From: Butyrivibrio sp. AE3009
Lineage (GTDB): Bacteria > Bacillota > Clostridia > Lachnospirales > Lachnospiraceae
Assembly: GCF_000420845.1 (NCBI RefSeq)
Contig: NZ_ATVS01000002.1
Span: forward strand, 1 to 64,000
DNA length: 64,000 bases
Direction of reading: 5' to 3'
Shown: positions 26,935-34,065 of the stretch, one piece after another
Numbering within the stretch: position 1 is the first letter of the stretch
How the letters are laid out: each line of letters opens with the position of its first letter
The notes under the pieces: model-generated
What the model saw: only the letters and a program-made list of their open reading frames with translations
Told to the model about the DNA's origin: nothing
Database searches by the model: none
Position numbers and translations under genes: made by a program

Positions 26935-27153
26935 ATGGGAGACATCGCAGCAATACTCAAACAGATCAATGGCAACAAAGAACTCATGGCTCAGATCGCC
27001 AAGGCCGATCCGGCTCAGGCAAAAGACCTGCTGAAGAAAGCTAACATCGACGTCAGCGAGGCAGACATCAAGTTAGTCCAGTCCGCTGTGGCAGATGGTA
27101 AGCTTGATCTGAATGATATCAAGAATATTGCAGGTGGGTTATTCAAAAAGTAA
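26935..27153 (+). CDS. small helical protein, unknown function
   Basis: A 72-residue acidic/basic mixed helical protein behind a strong ribosome site (GGAGGAGG) and a TATAAT at 26887-26892, so it is very likely expressed. No cysteine, signal peptide or membrane helix is seen. Its composition, with Ala/Lys/Asp-rich helices and a GG near the end (AGGLFKK), is loosely like Nif11-type leader domains, but no modification enzyme is nearby and I do not assign it. A headless flavodoxin follows immediately. Confidence 0.7.
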   Translation: MGDIAAILKQINGNKELMAQIAKADPAQAKDLLKKANIDVSEADIKLVQSAVADGKLDLNDIKNIAGGLFKK

Positions 27154-27163
27154 TGTGGTTTAA

Positions 27164-27532
27164 CAAGGCGGTGCTGATCTTTTTGAAATCGTTCCTGAGC
27201 AGCCCTATACTGCTGCAGATATTAAATGGACCAATCCGCTTGCAAGATGCAACAAAGAGCAGATTGCCAGGAAGGATGTTCCTGTTAAGGGCACCATTGA
27301 GAACTTTGACAGTTACGATACTGTCTACATTGGCTTTCCAATTTGGTATGGCCAGGCGCCAAGAGTGGTATACACATTCTGCAAGGACTATGACTGGAAG
27401 GGTAAGACCATCCATGCCTTTGCTACATCCGGTGGCAGCAGAATAGGCAAAACAGCTGAGAAGCTTGAACCATCACTTCCGGGAGCTGCATCAGTCGATG
27501 CCAAGCTCGTGCATTCCGCAGCAGAACTATGA
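27164..27532 (+). pseudogene. flavodoxin, 5'-truncated
   Basis: The frame reads GGADLFEIVPEQPYTA, then FDSYDTVYIGFPIWYGQAP, FCKDYDWKGKTIHAFATS and GGSRIGKTAEKL to a TGA. This is the body of a long-chain-type flavodoxin with its second and third FMN loops. The N-terminal strand with the phosphate-binding loop (T/S-x-T-G-x-T) is missing: an in-frame TAA stands just before the homology, and no start or ribosome site is present. It directly follows the small helical gene, whose end may mark the deletion join. Confidence 0.8.
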
Positions 27533-27544
27533 ATATTAGCATTG

Positions 27545-27577
27545 AAAAAGCCTTCAGGGAAACCTGAAGGCCTTTTT
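27545..27577. terminator. bidirectional rho-independent terminator
   Basis: The stem GCCTTCAGG (27550-27558), a GAAA tetraloop, and CCTGAAGGC (27563-27571) are flanked by an A-run on the left and a T-run on the right. It lies between the plus-strand flavodoxin remnant and the minus-strand yccF gene and can serve both. Confidence 0.92.
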
Positions 27578-27595
27578 ACACACCCAAATATATAT

Positions 27596-27970
27596 TTATG
27601 CGAAATGTACTCTGCGTACAGTTGTTCCGAAAGGCATAAGTGCAACCTTTGCAATCTTGAAGAACTGCTTTCCGAAAGGAATTCCCACAATAGTGATGCA
27701 GAGGAGACATCCGATTACAAAATTGATAAATGCAAGTTCGATTCCGCTTACGAGGAACCAGACCAAATTAAGCAGGAATGAGAAGCATCCGCCTTCGTTC
27801 TCGACTTCTTTGCCAAAAGGGTTAAATGAGATAGATGCAAGCTTGAAGCACTGCATTCCCACAGGAATTCCAACTATTGTAACGCACCACAGAAGGCCTG
27901 CGATCATCCATGCACACCAGCTGATGAAGCCACCACATAATATCCAAAGTAAATTTGCTAATATTCTCAT
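27596..27970 (-). CDS. yccF: YccF-family inner membrane protein
   Basis: A 124-residue membrane protein of the YccF (DUF307) family. It is built from two similar halves, each with hydrophobic helices and the repeated signature TIVGIPVGMQCFKLASISFNPFG and TIVGIPFGKQFFKIAKVALMPFG. The frame opens at 27997, but the ATG at 27970 (MRILANLLWIL) is chosen because AAGGAGA stands about eight bases upstream. The function of the family is unknown. It is a single gene, convergent with the flavodoxin remnant. Confidence 0.9.
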   Translation of the reverse strand: MRILANLLWILCGGFISWCAWMIAGLLWCVTIVGIPVGMQCFKLASISFNPFGKEVENEGGCFSFLLNLVWFLVSGIELAFINFVIGCLLCITIVGIPFGKQFFKIAKVALMPFGTTVRRVHFA

Positions 27971-28072
27971 TTCATTATTCTCCTTTTTATTCCACATTTT
28001 GTTTGTCGATTATATATACGAATTAATTATACACTATGGCAAAATTTTTTTTCTAACATGGTACTATAATGT

Positions 28073-28212
28073 TATAACATTAGTTGTAAGTGAGGGGGGA
28101 TATAAACCATATCTATATAAAGGAAAAGCATATCGTAGAAGTGATACTGCTTCTGTTGAGGTTGATCAGATTGAATTGAAGCGTCTAACGCTAGAGGGAA
28201 ATAATTTGTATT
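28073..28212 (+). pseudogene. AlbA_2-type (divergent AAA-4) protein, middle fragment before the IS
   Basis: A fragment reading VSEGGYKPYLYKGKAYRRSD, then SVEVDQIELKRLTLEGNNLY, which matches the part of AlbA_2-domain (Schlafen-like) proteins just after the nucleic-acid-binding core. The N-terminal about 90 residues are absent; upstream sequence is AT-rich and unrelated. The fragment is cut at 28212 by the IS256-family element. Joining 28212 to 29617, that is with one copy of the 8-bp duplication, restores an unbroken frame into the second fragment. Confidence 0.75.
28205..28212 (+). repeat. 8-bp target-site duplication, left copy
   Basis: TTTGTATT directly precedes the left terminal repeat of the IS and recurs at 29609-29616 directly after the right one. 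Eight bases is the usual IS256-family duplication. Confidence 0.85.
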
Positions 28213-29608
28213 GGTCAAGTCCTTTATTGTGTGTAAATTACCTTTAGGTATCCAATTGTCAGGCCGCTAAAAGTCGTTGCTGTTCCTTTGCAATCTCTAT
28301 CAGTTTCGCTGACGAGTTGTTCAGCTCATCAAAGTCTTTTCTGGTGAGTGATATCTTATTCTGAGCCATATACATGTCATTTTGCTCAAGTAAGACACTT
28401 CCCATGATTCTGATAATGGATTGTACATTTGGAAATACACCGATCACATTTGACCTGCGTTTTATTTCCTTGTTGAGCCGTTCCAGATAGTTTGTAGTTC
28501 TATAGAAACGTCTCATACGCTCAGGGAGTGCCATTACTGTCATTACGCTCTCAAAGCCGTAATCAAGACACTCCATGGCTTTGTCTGCAACGTCGCTATA
28601 TTCTTCGATAATGGCATCACGCTTTTTACGGGCTTCTTCGATGGTTTTTGAATTATACATATCAATTAGCCCGGCATGTATTGCTTTCTGATATTTATTA
28701 GGAGCATGGTCCATGATATTTCTTGAAAAATGCGTTTGACACCTTTGCCATGGAACTTCTGGGAACACTTTGCTTATGGCATAAACTATTCCATCATGAG
28801 CGTCTGAACTCACTAGTTTTAAATCTGTAAGGCCACGATTCTTGAGACCTTCCATGAATGTACGCCATGTTTCTTTGGATTCGTTGTCATATACTTCAAA
28901 TCCAATGATTTCGCGTTTGCCTTCGTTTGTTATAGCCATAGCGATCATAAGTGCTTTTGATGTAATTCTATGGTTTTCGCGTACTTTGAGGTAGGTTGCA
29001 TCAACATACATGAACGGATAGATGTTATCTAACTTTCTGTTTTTAAAATCATCAACAATGGCATCAAGATCTTTGCATACTTCAGAAACGGTCGATTTTG
29101 AAAATGATGTTCCACATAAAGTTTCCATTACTCTGCTTATTTTTCGGGTAGAGACTCCATTAACGACCATTTCTGCCATTGATGCAACAAGAGCAGCCTC
29201 GCTTCGGGAATAGTTTTCAAATATAAGTGTTTTGAAAGGCTGATTGCGATGCCTGGGCACAGACAGGGTGATTGTACCTATACGCGTATTGAGTTTGCGT
29301 TCGCGGGAACCATTCCGGCTATCCATGCGTTCATCGCTGCGCTCGTAACGTTCAGCACCAAGCTGCTCAGTTGATTCAGCAACCAGGACAGCATTAAGGC
29401 TGTCAGTTAAAAGCTTACGAAATGCCTCATCATGGTCTGATGACAATAATTGTAGAATTTCATCCTGATTTAAAGTAATATTGAGTTGAGCCATTGTGTT
29501 CTACCTCCGGTATTATTTAGGGTTGTGGTGATTCTATTATACCTAAAGGTAAGAGCCAGTGGCTTTTATAATACAATATTCAATTTACACCATTATAAGG
29601 ACGTTACT
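28213..29608 (-). mobile_element. complete IS256-family insertion sequence
   Basis: A 1396-bp element. Its 27-base ends (28213-28239 and the inverse of 29582-29608) align without gaps at 18 of 27 positions, including GTCCTT and GTGTAAATT. Inside lies a second, perfect 14-bp inverted pair (28238-28251 with 29539-29552). A single full-length transposase gene fills the element on the minus strand. The intact duplication and restored host frame show a simple, fairly recent insertion. Confidence 0.9.
28259..29494 (-). CDS. IS256-family transposase
   Basis: A 411-residue DDE transposase of the mutator-like IS256 family, which moves the element through a circular copy. The N-terminal DNA-binding part includes MDSRNGSRERKLNTRIG and TITLSVPRHR. 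The catalytic acids are in YVDATYLK (first Asp), SSDAHDG (second Asp) and YLERLNKEIKRR (Glu), with the family's CQTHFSRN between them. The length is normal and no stop interrupts it, so it may be active. The ATG at 29494 follows a GGAGGTAGAA-type ribosome site on the minus strand. Confidence 0.95.
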   Translation of the reverse strand: MAQLNITLNQDEILQLLSSDHDEAFRKLLTDSLNAVLVAESTEQLGAERYERSDERMDSRNGSRERKLNTRIGTITLSVPRHRNQPFKTLIFENYSRSEAALVASMAEMVVNGVSTRKISRVMETLCGTSFSKSTVSEVCKDLDAIVDDFKNRKLDNIYPFMYVDATYLKVRENHRITSKALMIAMAITNEGKREIIGFEVYDNESKETWRTFMEGLKNRGLTDLKLVSSDAHDGIVYAISKVFPEVPWQRCQTHFSRNIMDHAPNKYQKAIHAGLIDMYNSKTIEEARKKRDAIIEEYSDVADKAMECLDYGFESVMTVMALPERMRRFYRTTNYLERLNKEIKRRSNVIGVFPNVQSIIRIMGSVLLEQNDMYMAQNKISLTRKDFDELNNSSAKLIEIAKEQQRLLAA

Positions 29609-29616
29609 TTTGTATT
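29609..29616 (+). repeat. 8-bp target-site duplication, right copy
   Basis: TTTGTATT directly follows the right terminal repeat of the IS, matching 28205-28212. Confidence 0.85.
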
Positions 29617-29846
29617 TTGAATCATTATACAATGAAGATAATGATATGACTTTTACGACGCTTGAAAATTGTTTTATTGATAAATTAGGAATTACAGAGC
29701 TTAATGATGATATACTTCGTACTTTGGGGTTTTATACGAAAGATGGTCGTCTTAATAATGCGGCATCATTGCTATCAGATAAAAACAGCTTTCCCGGAAT
29801 TGATGTGGCGCGTTTTGGCAATTCGTATATCATATTATATGAATGA
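29609..29846 (+). pseudogene. AlbA_2-type protein, fragment after the IS
   Basis: This continues the frame broken by the IS: LYFESLYNEDNDMTFTTLEN, DDILRTLGFYTKDGRLNNAA and SFPGIDVARFGNS are the winged-helix-like region of AlbA_2/divergent AAA-4 proteins. It ends early (IILYE, then TGA) where relatives continue for 150 or more residues, so the gene was already truncated at both ends before or after the IS arrived. The stop lies 12 bases before the HAD gene. Confidence 0.78.
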
Positions 29847-29858
29847 GGAGAGGTGTGT

Positions 29859-30542
29859 ATGATTAAAGCTGTAATATTTGACATGTTTGAAACGCTCGTT
29901 TCAATGTTTTCCGGTGATACTTATTTTAGTGAAGATATGGCAGCAGACTTACAGATCGAGGTCGCTGATTACAAAAAAGCATGGCATACCACAGAACATG
30001 ACAGAAGCTGCGGCAACTGCACAATAGAGGAAGGAATTAAAACAACCCTTGAAATGCTTGGGGCCTACAGCGAGGAATCCGTTAAGCTTATCGCAGATAA
30101 GCGAAGAAAGAACCTTGAAGGGATATTTGAACGAACTCCCGAAGAAACCATAGCTCTTTTACAGGAACTTAAGAAACGAGGCATTAAGATTGGCCTTATA
30201 AGCAACTGTTATTCCGATGAGGCTGATGTTATCAGAAAAAGCTCAATTTTCCCTTACTTAGATGTAGCAATGCTCTCATACGAGCAGGGAACCTGTAAGC
30301 CTGATCATGAAATATATAAGAAAGCAATGGATAAGCTTGGAGTTACTGCCTCGGAATGCCTGTTTGTCGGAGATGGTGGGTCAAAGGAGCTCTTTGCTGC
30401 CAGAGACCTTGGAATGAAATGCCTTCAGGCACAGTACTTTGCTGATCTGGCCTTTGAGCCGCATATTCCCTGCTACAAGCTTGATGACTTTGAACATGCA
30501 TATACGCAGGAGGATATTTTGAAGGCGGTTGACAGTGAGTAA
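29859..30542 (+). CDS. HAD-superfamily hydrolase
   Basis: A 227-residue HAD phosphatase. Motif I FDMFETLVS has the nucleophile Asp, with Phe-Glu in place of the second acidic Asp-x-Asp residue that many phosphatases have at this place. Motif II is ISNCYS, motif III the Lys in CKPDHEIY, and motif IV FVGDGGSKE with an Asp. An alpha-helical cap lies between motifs I and II. The ATG at 29859 follows GAGGAGAGG; a GTG six bases earlier is less well placed. It is intact although both neighbours are gene remnants. The substrate is unknown. Confidence 0.85.
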   Translation: MIKAVIFDMFETLVSMFSGDTYFSEDMAADLQIEVADYKKAWHTTEHDRSCGNCTIEEGIKTTLEMLGAYSEESVKLIADKRRKNLEGIFERTPEETIALLQELKKRGIKIGLISNCYSDEADVIRKSSIFPYLDVAMLSYEQGTCKPDHEIYKKAMDKLGVTASECLFVGDGGSKELFAARDLGMKCLQAQYFADLAFEPHIPCYKLDDFEHAYTQEDILKAVDSE

Positions 30543-31384
30543 CAGAGGCAAGAACAGAAGAAGCTGACAAGGTCTCCGCAAGAATTGCCAAGCTTCTTTC
30601 AGAGAAGGCTTTTACATTCTCGCAAGCACAGTATGTGGCCATCCATAGAGAACTATTTTGGGGAATATATGATCATGCCGGGAAAATGAGAGATTACAAT
30701 ATAACCAAGAAGGAATGGGTCCTGAACGGAGACACTGTTTCTTATGGTGGGGCATTAACCTTGAAAGAGACTCTTGATTACGATATCTCCCAGGAAAGAG
30801 ATTTTAGATACAATGGGCTTACCATGGATGAGACTATTCATCATCTTGCTTTATTTGTATCCAGACTGTGGCAGATACATGTTTTCGGAGAAGGAAATAC
30901 CCGAACCACGGCCGTATTTTTTATCAAATATTTGAGAATGCTTGGCTTTGACACTGAGAATTCATTATTTGCCGAGAATTCATGGTATTTTAGGAATGCC
31001 TTGGTTCGTGCAAATTACAATGATATTAAAAATGGAATTTACGAGACCACAGAGTATCTCGAAAAGTTTCTGAGAAATCTTTTACTTGATGAGAAACATG
31101 AACTCCATAATAGAGAGATGCATATCAGTGGCAAGTTTTTACAGGGTCACGATGACCAGGTAAATGATCCGATAAATGACCCGATAAAATTGGAAAGAAG
31201 GGAGCAGCAAATTATAGATTTGCTTCGTCAGAGATCTGATATGACAAGAAAAGAGATGGGAGACAAACTTGGCTGCTCTGAAGCTACTGTTAAAAGAGAA
31301 CTACAAAAGCTGATTGAAAAGGGCGTAGTAAAGAGAGTGGGCTCAAATAAAAAAGGTGAATGGATTTTAGTAAATTTTAAATAA
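30539..31384 (+). pseudogene. Fic-domain protein, 5'-truncated
   Basis: From codon one after the HAD stop the frame reads TEEADKVSARIAKLLSE, then AVQYVAIHRELF-like Fic helices, GIYDHAGKMRDYNI and the core IHVFGEGNTRTTAVFF. This is the Fic AMP-transfer loop, with His and the GEGNTR form of HPFxEGNGR. A C-terminal winged helix (DMTRKEMGDKLGCSEATVKR) follows. About 80-100 N-terminal residues found in relatives are missing, and no start with a ribosome site exists (only a GTG at 30635). It was probably cut by the event that placed the HAD gene here. Confidence 0.7.
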
Positions 31385-31443
31385 CGAATTTTACATAGAG
31401 AGCAGTTGTTCTTAAGCTGACATAGCAAACAAATTGTTGAGAA

Positions 31444-31467
31444 AGATCGGGAAACCGGTCTTTTTCT
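31444..31467 (+). terminator. terminator after the Fic remnant
   Basis: AGATCGG (31444-31450), a GAAA loop, CCGGTCT (31455-31461) and a T-run, with one G-T pair in the stem. Confidence 0.8.
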
Positions 31468-31486
31468 TATACTTGACACTCCCAAA

Positions 31487-31517
31487 TCCAGGTGTTTAAC
31501 TGCACCTGGAAATTTTT
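31487..31517 (+). terminator. second terminator-like hairpin
   Basis: TCCAGGTG (31487-31494) pairs with CACCTGGA (about 31503-31510) and is followed by a T-rich run. It stands directly upstream of the SnoaL promoter and insulates it. Confidence 0.75.
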
Positions 31518-31530
31518 TTGAAAAAATTTT

Positions 31531-31569
31531 GATGTAACCATTGACGTTACATCAAAACAGTGCTATATT
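31531..31569 (+). promoter_or_regulatory. sigma-A promoter with palindromic operator for the double-SnoaL gene
   Basis: The -35 TTGACG (31541-31546), a 17-base spacer and the -10 TATATT (31564-31569) form a good promoter. GATGTAAC (31531-31538) and GTTACATC (31546-31553) are a perfect inverted pair around the -35. A further half-site GGTTACATC lies near 31592-31600. A loose relative (TGTAAC...ACTACA) stands before the Rrf2 gene at about 32563-32581. The operator is likely to be bound by that Rrf2 protein. Confidence 0.7.
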
Positions 31570-31666
31570 AACATCATCAGATGAAACCACTACGGTTACA
31601 TCAAAGCGCTTTTTAACAATCGAGGATAATTACCTCGCAGGGCAGATCCCGGAAAGGAAAATAATC

Positions 31667-32437
31667 ATGACAAATAAGGAAAAAGCATTAGCACTCATCG
31701 GAACATTCGTATCAGGAGATACAGCAAAGGCAAAAGAGCTTTTGGCGCCTGGCTATATTCAGCATAACCTGGCATTTGGTACAGGAGCAGATGCATTTGT
31801 AGCAGCAGTTGAAGGACTTGCACAGGCACCTGTAAAAACAACGGTTAATAACATTCGCGCATTTGAGGATGGAGATAAGGTTTTCCTTCAGACAGTATAT
31901 AATTTTGCAGGAGCAGGAGAGCAGGTCGGATTCGATGTTTTCAGATTCGATGCAGACGGTAAGATTGCAGAGCACTGGGATAATCTGGCAGACAAGGCAG
32001 CTCCTAATCCTTCAGGGCATACTCAGATTGATGGAACTCTTGAGAAGAAAGATGTAGATAAGGAAGAGACACGTAAGGTTGTAGCCGGATTTGTAGGCGA
32101 TGTACTTCGTGGGGAGAATCCTGACAAGCTCACTTCTTACTACGATGGAGATAAATATATTCAGCATAATACTTCAATTGCAGATGGTCTTTCAGGTCTT
32201 GGAGCTGCACTTGAAGCTATGGCTAAGCAGGGAATCTCAATGGTTTATAACAAGACTCATATGGTTCTTGCAGATGGAGATTATGCTCTTGCCTGCTCAG
32301 AAGGAACCTTTGGCGGTGTACCTACAACCTACTATGATCTGTTCCGTGTTGAAAACGGATTTATCGCAGAGCACTGGGATGTAATGGAGACATTAGCTGA
32401 TAAGTCTACATGGGCTAATGAAAACGGAAAGTTTTAA
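31667..32437 (+). CDS. tandem SnoaL-like (NTF2-fold) protein
   Basis: A 256-residue protein made of two SnoaL-like domains (about 1-128 and 129-256). Each half has the same layout, PGYIQHNLAFGTGADAF with HWDNLADK, and DKYIQHNTSIADGLSG with HWDVMETLADK, including matched His/Asp residues of the pocket. The ATG at 31667 follows GGAAAGGA, whereas an apparent upstream TTG lies in the promoter. Such proteins are predicted aldol-type or ester-cyclising enzymes; the substrate is unknown. It is under the palindromic operator and likely forms one regulon with the following Rrf2 gene. Confidence 0.85.
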   Translation: MTNKEKALALIGTFVSGDTAKAKELLAPGYIQHNLAFGTGADAFVAAVEGLAQAPVKTTVNNIRAFEDGDKVFLQTVYNFAGAGEQVGFDVFRFDADGKIAEHWDNLADKAAPNPSGHTQIDGTLEKKDVDKEETRKVVAGFVGDVLRGENPDKLTSYYDGDKYIQHNTSIADGLSGLGAALEAMAKQGISMVYNKTHMVLADGDYALACSEGTFGGVPTTYYDLFRVENGFIAEHWDVMETLADKSTWANENGKF

Positions 32438-32560
32438 CTCAGTCGGGGTACAAGCTCCGACTGAGTTAAACGCTCCGCGAGGATGCGCACGGATTCGGAC
32501 AGGAATTTGTCTGCTGAAGCAGACCCGAATCCGGCGCGCAAGACTCGCGAGCGAGTCTTG
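32436..32560. repeat. structured intergenic repeat, copy 1
   Basis: It starts with a perfect 11-bp hairpin (32436-32446 with 32457-32467). The shared core CGCTCCGCGAGGATGCGCA (32471-32489) follows, then a nested stem (32490-32498 with 32525-32533) with an inner hairpin (32509-32515 with 32518-32524), and a perfect 10-bp terminal hairpin (32539-32548 with 32551-32560). Nothing in it codes. Compare copy 2 at 33098-33226. Confidence 0.75.
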
Positions 32561-32582
32561 ACTGTAACAATTGCAACTACAT

Positions 32583-32611
32583 CTGCCACGAAGTAAAATG
32601 GTGGCAGGAGG
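32583..32611 (+). promoter_or_regulatory. hairpin touching the Rrf2 ribosome site
   Basis: CTGCCAC (32583-32589) pairs perfectly with GTGGCAG (32601-32607). The latter overlaps the start of the AGGAGG site (32606-32611) of the Rrf2 gene, so folding could damp its translation. Confidence 0.5.
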
Positions 32612-32620
32612 AATAGAATA

Positions 32621-33061
32621 ATGCAGATATCAAGCAGATTTACGGTTGCACTTCATATTTTTACATGTGTGGATACATTTAAAGATGAACACAAGGTAAC
32701 GAGCGATTTTCTTGCAGCCAGTATAAATACGAATCCTGTCATCATTAGAAAGATACTTACTCAGCTTAAGAATGCAGGACTAATAAATGTTATCAGAGGA
32801 ACAGGCGGAATAGAGCTTACAAGAGATCTTAAAGATATAACTTTTTATGATGTGTATCAGGCAATTGAGCCTTTGGAGGATGGAGATTTATTTAGATTTC
32901 ATGAATCACCAAATCCAGAGTGCCCTGTTGGTAGGAATATCCATTCTCTATTGGATGATAAATTGAAAAACATCCAGGAAGCGATGGAATCAGAGATGAA
33001 AAAATACACTCTTAATGATTTAAGATCCGGAATGCAGGAACTGTTGGCAAAAGAAGCTTAA
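32621..33061 (+). CDS. Rrf2-family transcriptional regulator
   Basis: A 146-residue winged-helix regulator. The N-terminus MQISSRFTVALHIF, the recognition part TSDFLAASINTNPVIIRKIL and GLINVIRGTGGIELTRD are the Rrf2 signature. The three closely spaced cysteines that bind an Fe-S cluster in IscR/NsrR are absent: only one Cys lies in that region (PECPVG), so a cluster-free YwnA-like regulator is likely. The ATG at 32621 follows AGGAGG. It probably controls the upstream SnoaL gene and possibly the following ADP-ribosylation genes through the TGTAAC-type sites. Confidence 0.9.
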   Translation: MQISSRFTVALHIFTCVDTFKDEHKVTSDFLAASINTNPVIIRKILTQLKNAGLINVIRGTGGIELTRDLKDITFYDVYQAIEPLEDGDLFRFHESPNPECPVGRNIHSLLDDKLKNIQEAMESEMKKYTLNDLRSGMQELLAKEA

Positions 33062-33066
33062 CAATG

Positions 33067-33097
33067 AGACTCTGAGGTGTTTTCTTCAGAGTCTTCT
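33067..33097 (+). terminator. terminator-like hairpin after the Rrf2 gene
   Basis: AGACTCTGA (33067-33075) pairs with TCAGAGTCT (33086-33094); a short T-rich tail follows. Confidence 0.7.
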
Positions 33098-33226
33098 TAT
33101 CTTATAGGAAACTGCTTCGAATTTCCTATAAGATAAAAACACTCCGTGAGGATGCGCAGCTCGTGGAGTGGAAGTTAATTGCTTCGCAATACCGCTCGCG
33201 CGCGAGGATTTCGCAAGCGAAATCCT
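33098..33226. repeat. structured intergenic repeat, copy 2
   Basis: It has the same plan as 32436-32560: an opening perfect 14-bp hairpin (33098-33111 with 33122-33135), the core CACTCCGTGAGGATGCGCA (33140-33158, 17 of 19 bases as in copy 1), a middle stem, and a perfect 10-bp terminal hairpin (33205-33214 with 33217-33226). The stems differ in sequence from copy 1 but remain paired, that is, they covary. Confidence 0.75.
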
Positions 33227-33246
33227 TTGTTCGAAGGATGTGGAAT

Positions 33247-34065
33247 ATGGAAACTAAGGCTATGCCAAAGAATACAACACAGGAAGAACGTCTTGATTAT
33301 CTTGTAGAAGAGTTCAAGGCAGATTCTGCTGAATATAAGGAATTACAGACTCCAAATAGTACGGAAGATAAAAGACGAATCTTAAGGTCGCTTATGAACA
33401 TCCGTATGCCAAAAGAATTGTCCTCTGAAGTAATGAAAGTACAGGATGAATATCTGACAGAAAGAGCAGCTGAAAAGGGTGTGGAGAATCTATCAGACAT
33501 CCCTGTTATCAGGGATGGACTTTCTATCTGGCAAGGAGATATCACAAGACTTTCGGTGGATGCTATTGTTAATGCGGCTAATTCGCAGATGCTCGGTTGT
33601 TTTGTCCCGATGCATACATGCATAGATAACTGTATCCATACTTTTGCAGGAGTGCAATTAAGAGCTGAGTGCAACAGGCAGATGAATGAACTTCGAATCA
33701 GATATGGAAGAGATTATGAGCAGCCGACCGCCGTTCCAATGCTAACTGAAGCGTATAATCTTCCGGCAAAGAAAGTTATTCATATAGTAGGACCAATTGT
33801 CCAATATAAACTTACTCCTGAATTGGAAAAGGATTTGGAGAACTGCTATAGAAACACTTTGGATATGTGTGCTGAAAATGGCCTAAAGAGCGTTGCTTTT
33901 TGCTGTATTTCGACAGGGGTATTTCATTTCCCTAACAAAAAAGCGGCTGAGATTGCGGTTAAGACTGTATCAGAATGGCTCCGTGATAATCCTGGTAAGG
34001 TAGAAAGGGTGATATTCAATGTTTTCAAAGATGAAGATAAGGCCATTTATGAAAAACTTATATGA
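33247..34065 (+). CDS. zinc-type macrodomain protein ADP-ribose hydrolase
   Basis: A 272-residue protein of the zinc-containing macrodomain class that occurs with SirTM sirtuins and removes mono-ADP-ribose from proteins. After a helical N-terminal extension (about 1-95) come WQGDITRLSVDAIVNAANS, the zinc segment GCFVPMHTCIDN with Cys, His and Cys, and HTFAGVQLRAEC. The loop ISTGVFHFPNKKAA completes the ADP-ribose pocket. The open frame runs upstream through the repeat to 33163, but the ATG at 33247 has GAAGG nine bases before it. The gene overlaps the sirtuin gene, so the two are made together. Confidence 0.9.
   Translation: METKAMPKNTTQEERLDYLVEEFKADSAEYKELQTPNSTEDKRRILRSLMNIRMPKELSSEVMKVQDEYLTERAAEKGVENLSDIPVIRDGLSIWQGDITRLSVDAIVNAANSQMLGCFVPMHTCIDNCIHTFAGVQLRAECNRQMNELRIRYGRDYEQPTAVPMLTEAYNLPAKKVIHIVGPIVQYKLTPELEKDLENCYRNTLDMCAENGLKSVAFCCISTGVFHFPNKKAAEIAVKTVSEWLRDNPGKVERVIFNVFKDEDKAIYEKLI

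Noticed and set aside
27657-28070. open frame continuing upstream of the AlbA_2 fragment
   Set aside because: Before about 28070 it is antisense to yccF and then AT-rich intergenic DNA; homology starts only later.
31541-31666. longer N-terminus of the double-SnoaL protein
   Set aside because: It overlaps the -35, -10 and operator; the ATG at 31667 follows GGAAAGGA.
33163-33246. longer N-terminus of the macrodomain protein
   Set aside because: It would translate the structured repeat; the ATG at 33247 has the ribosome site.
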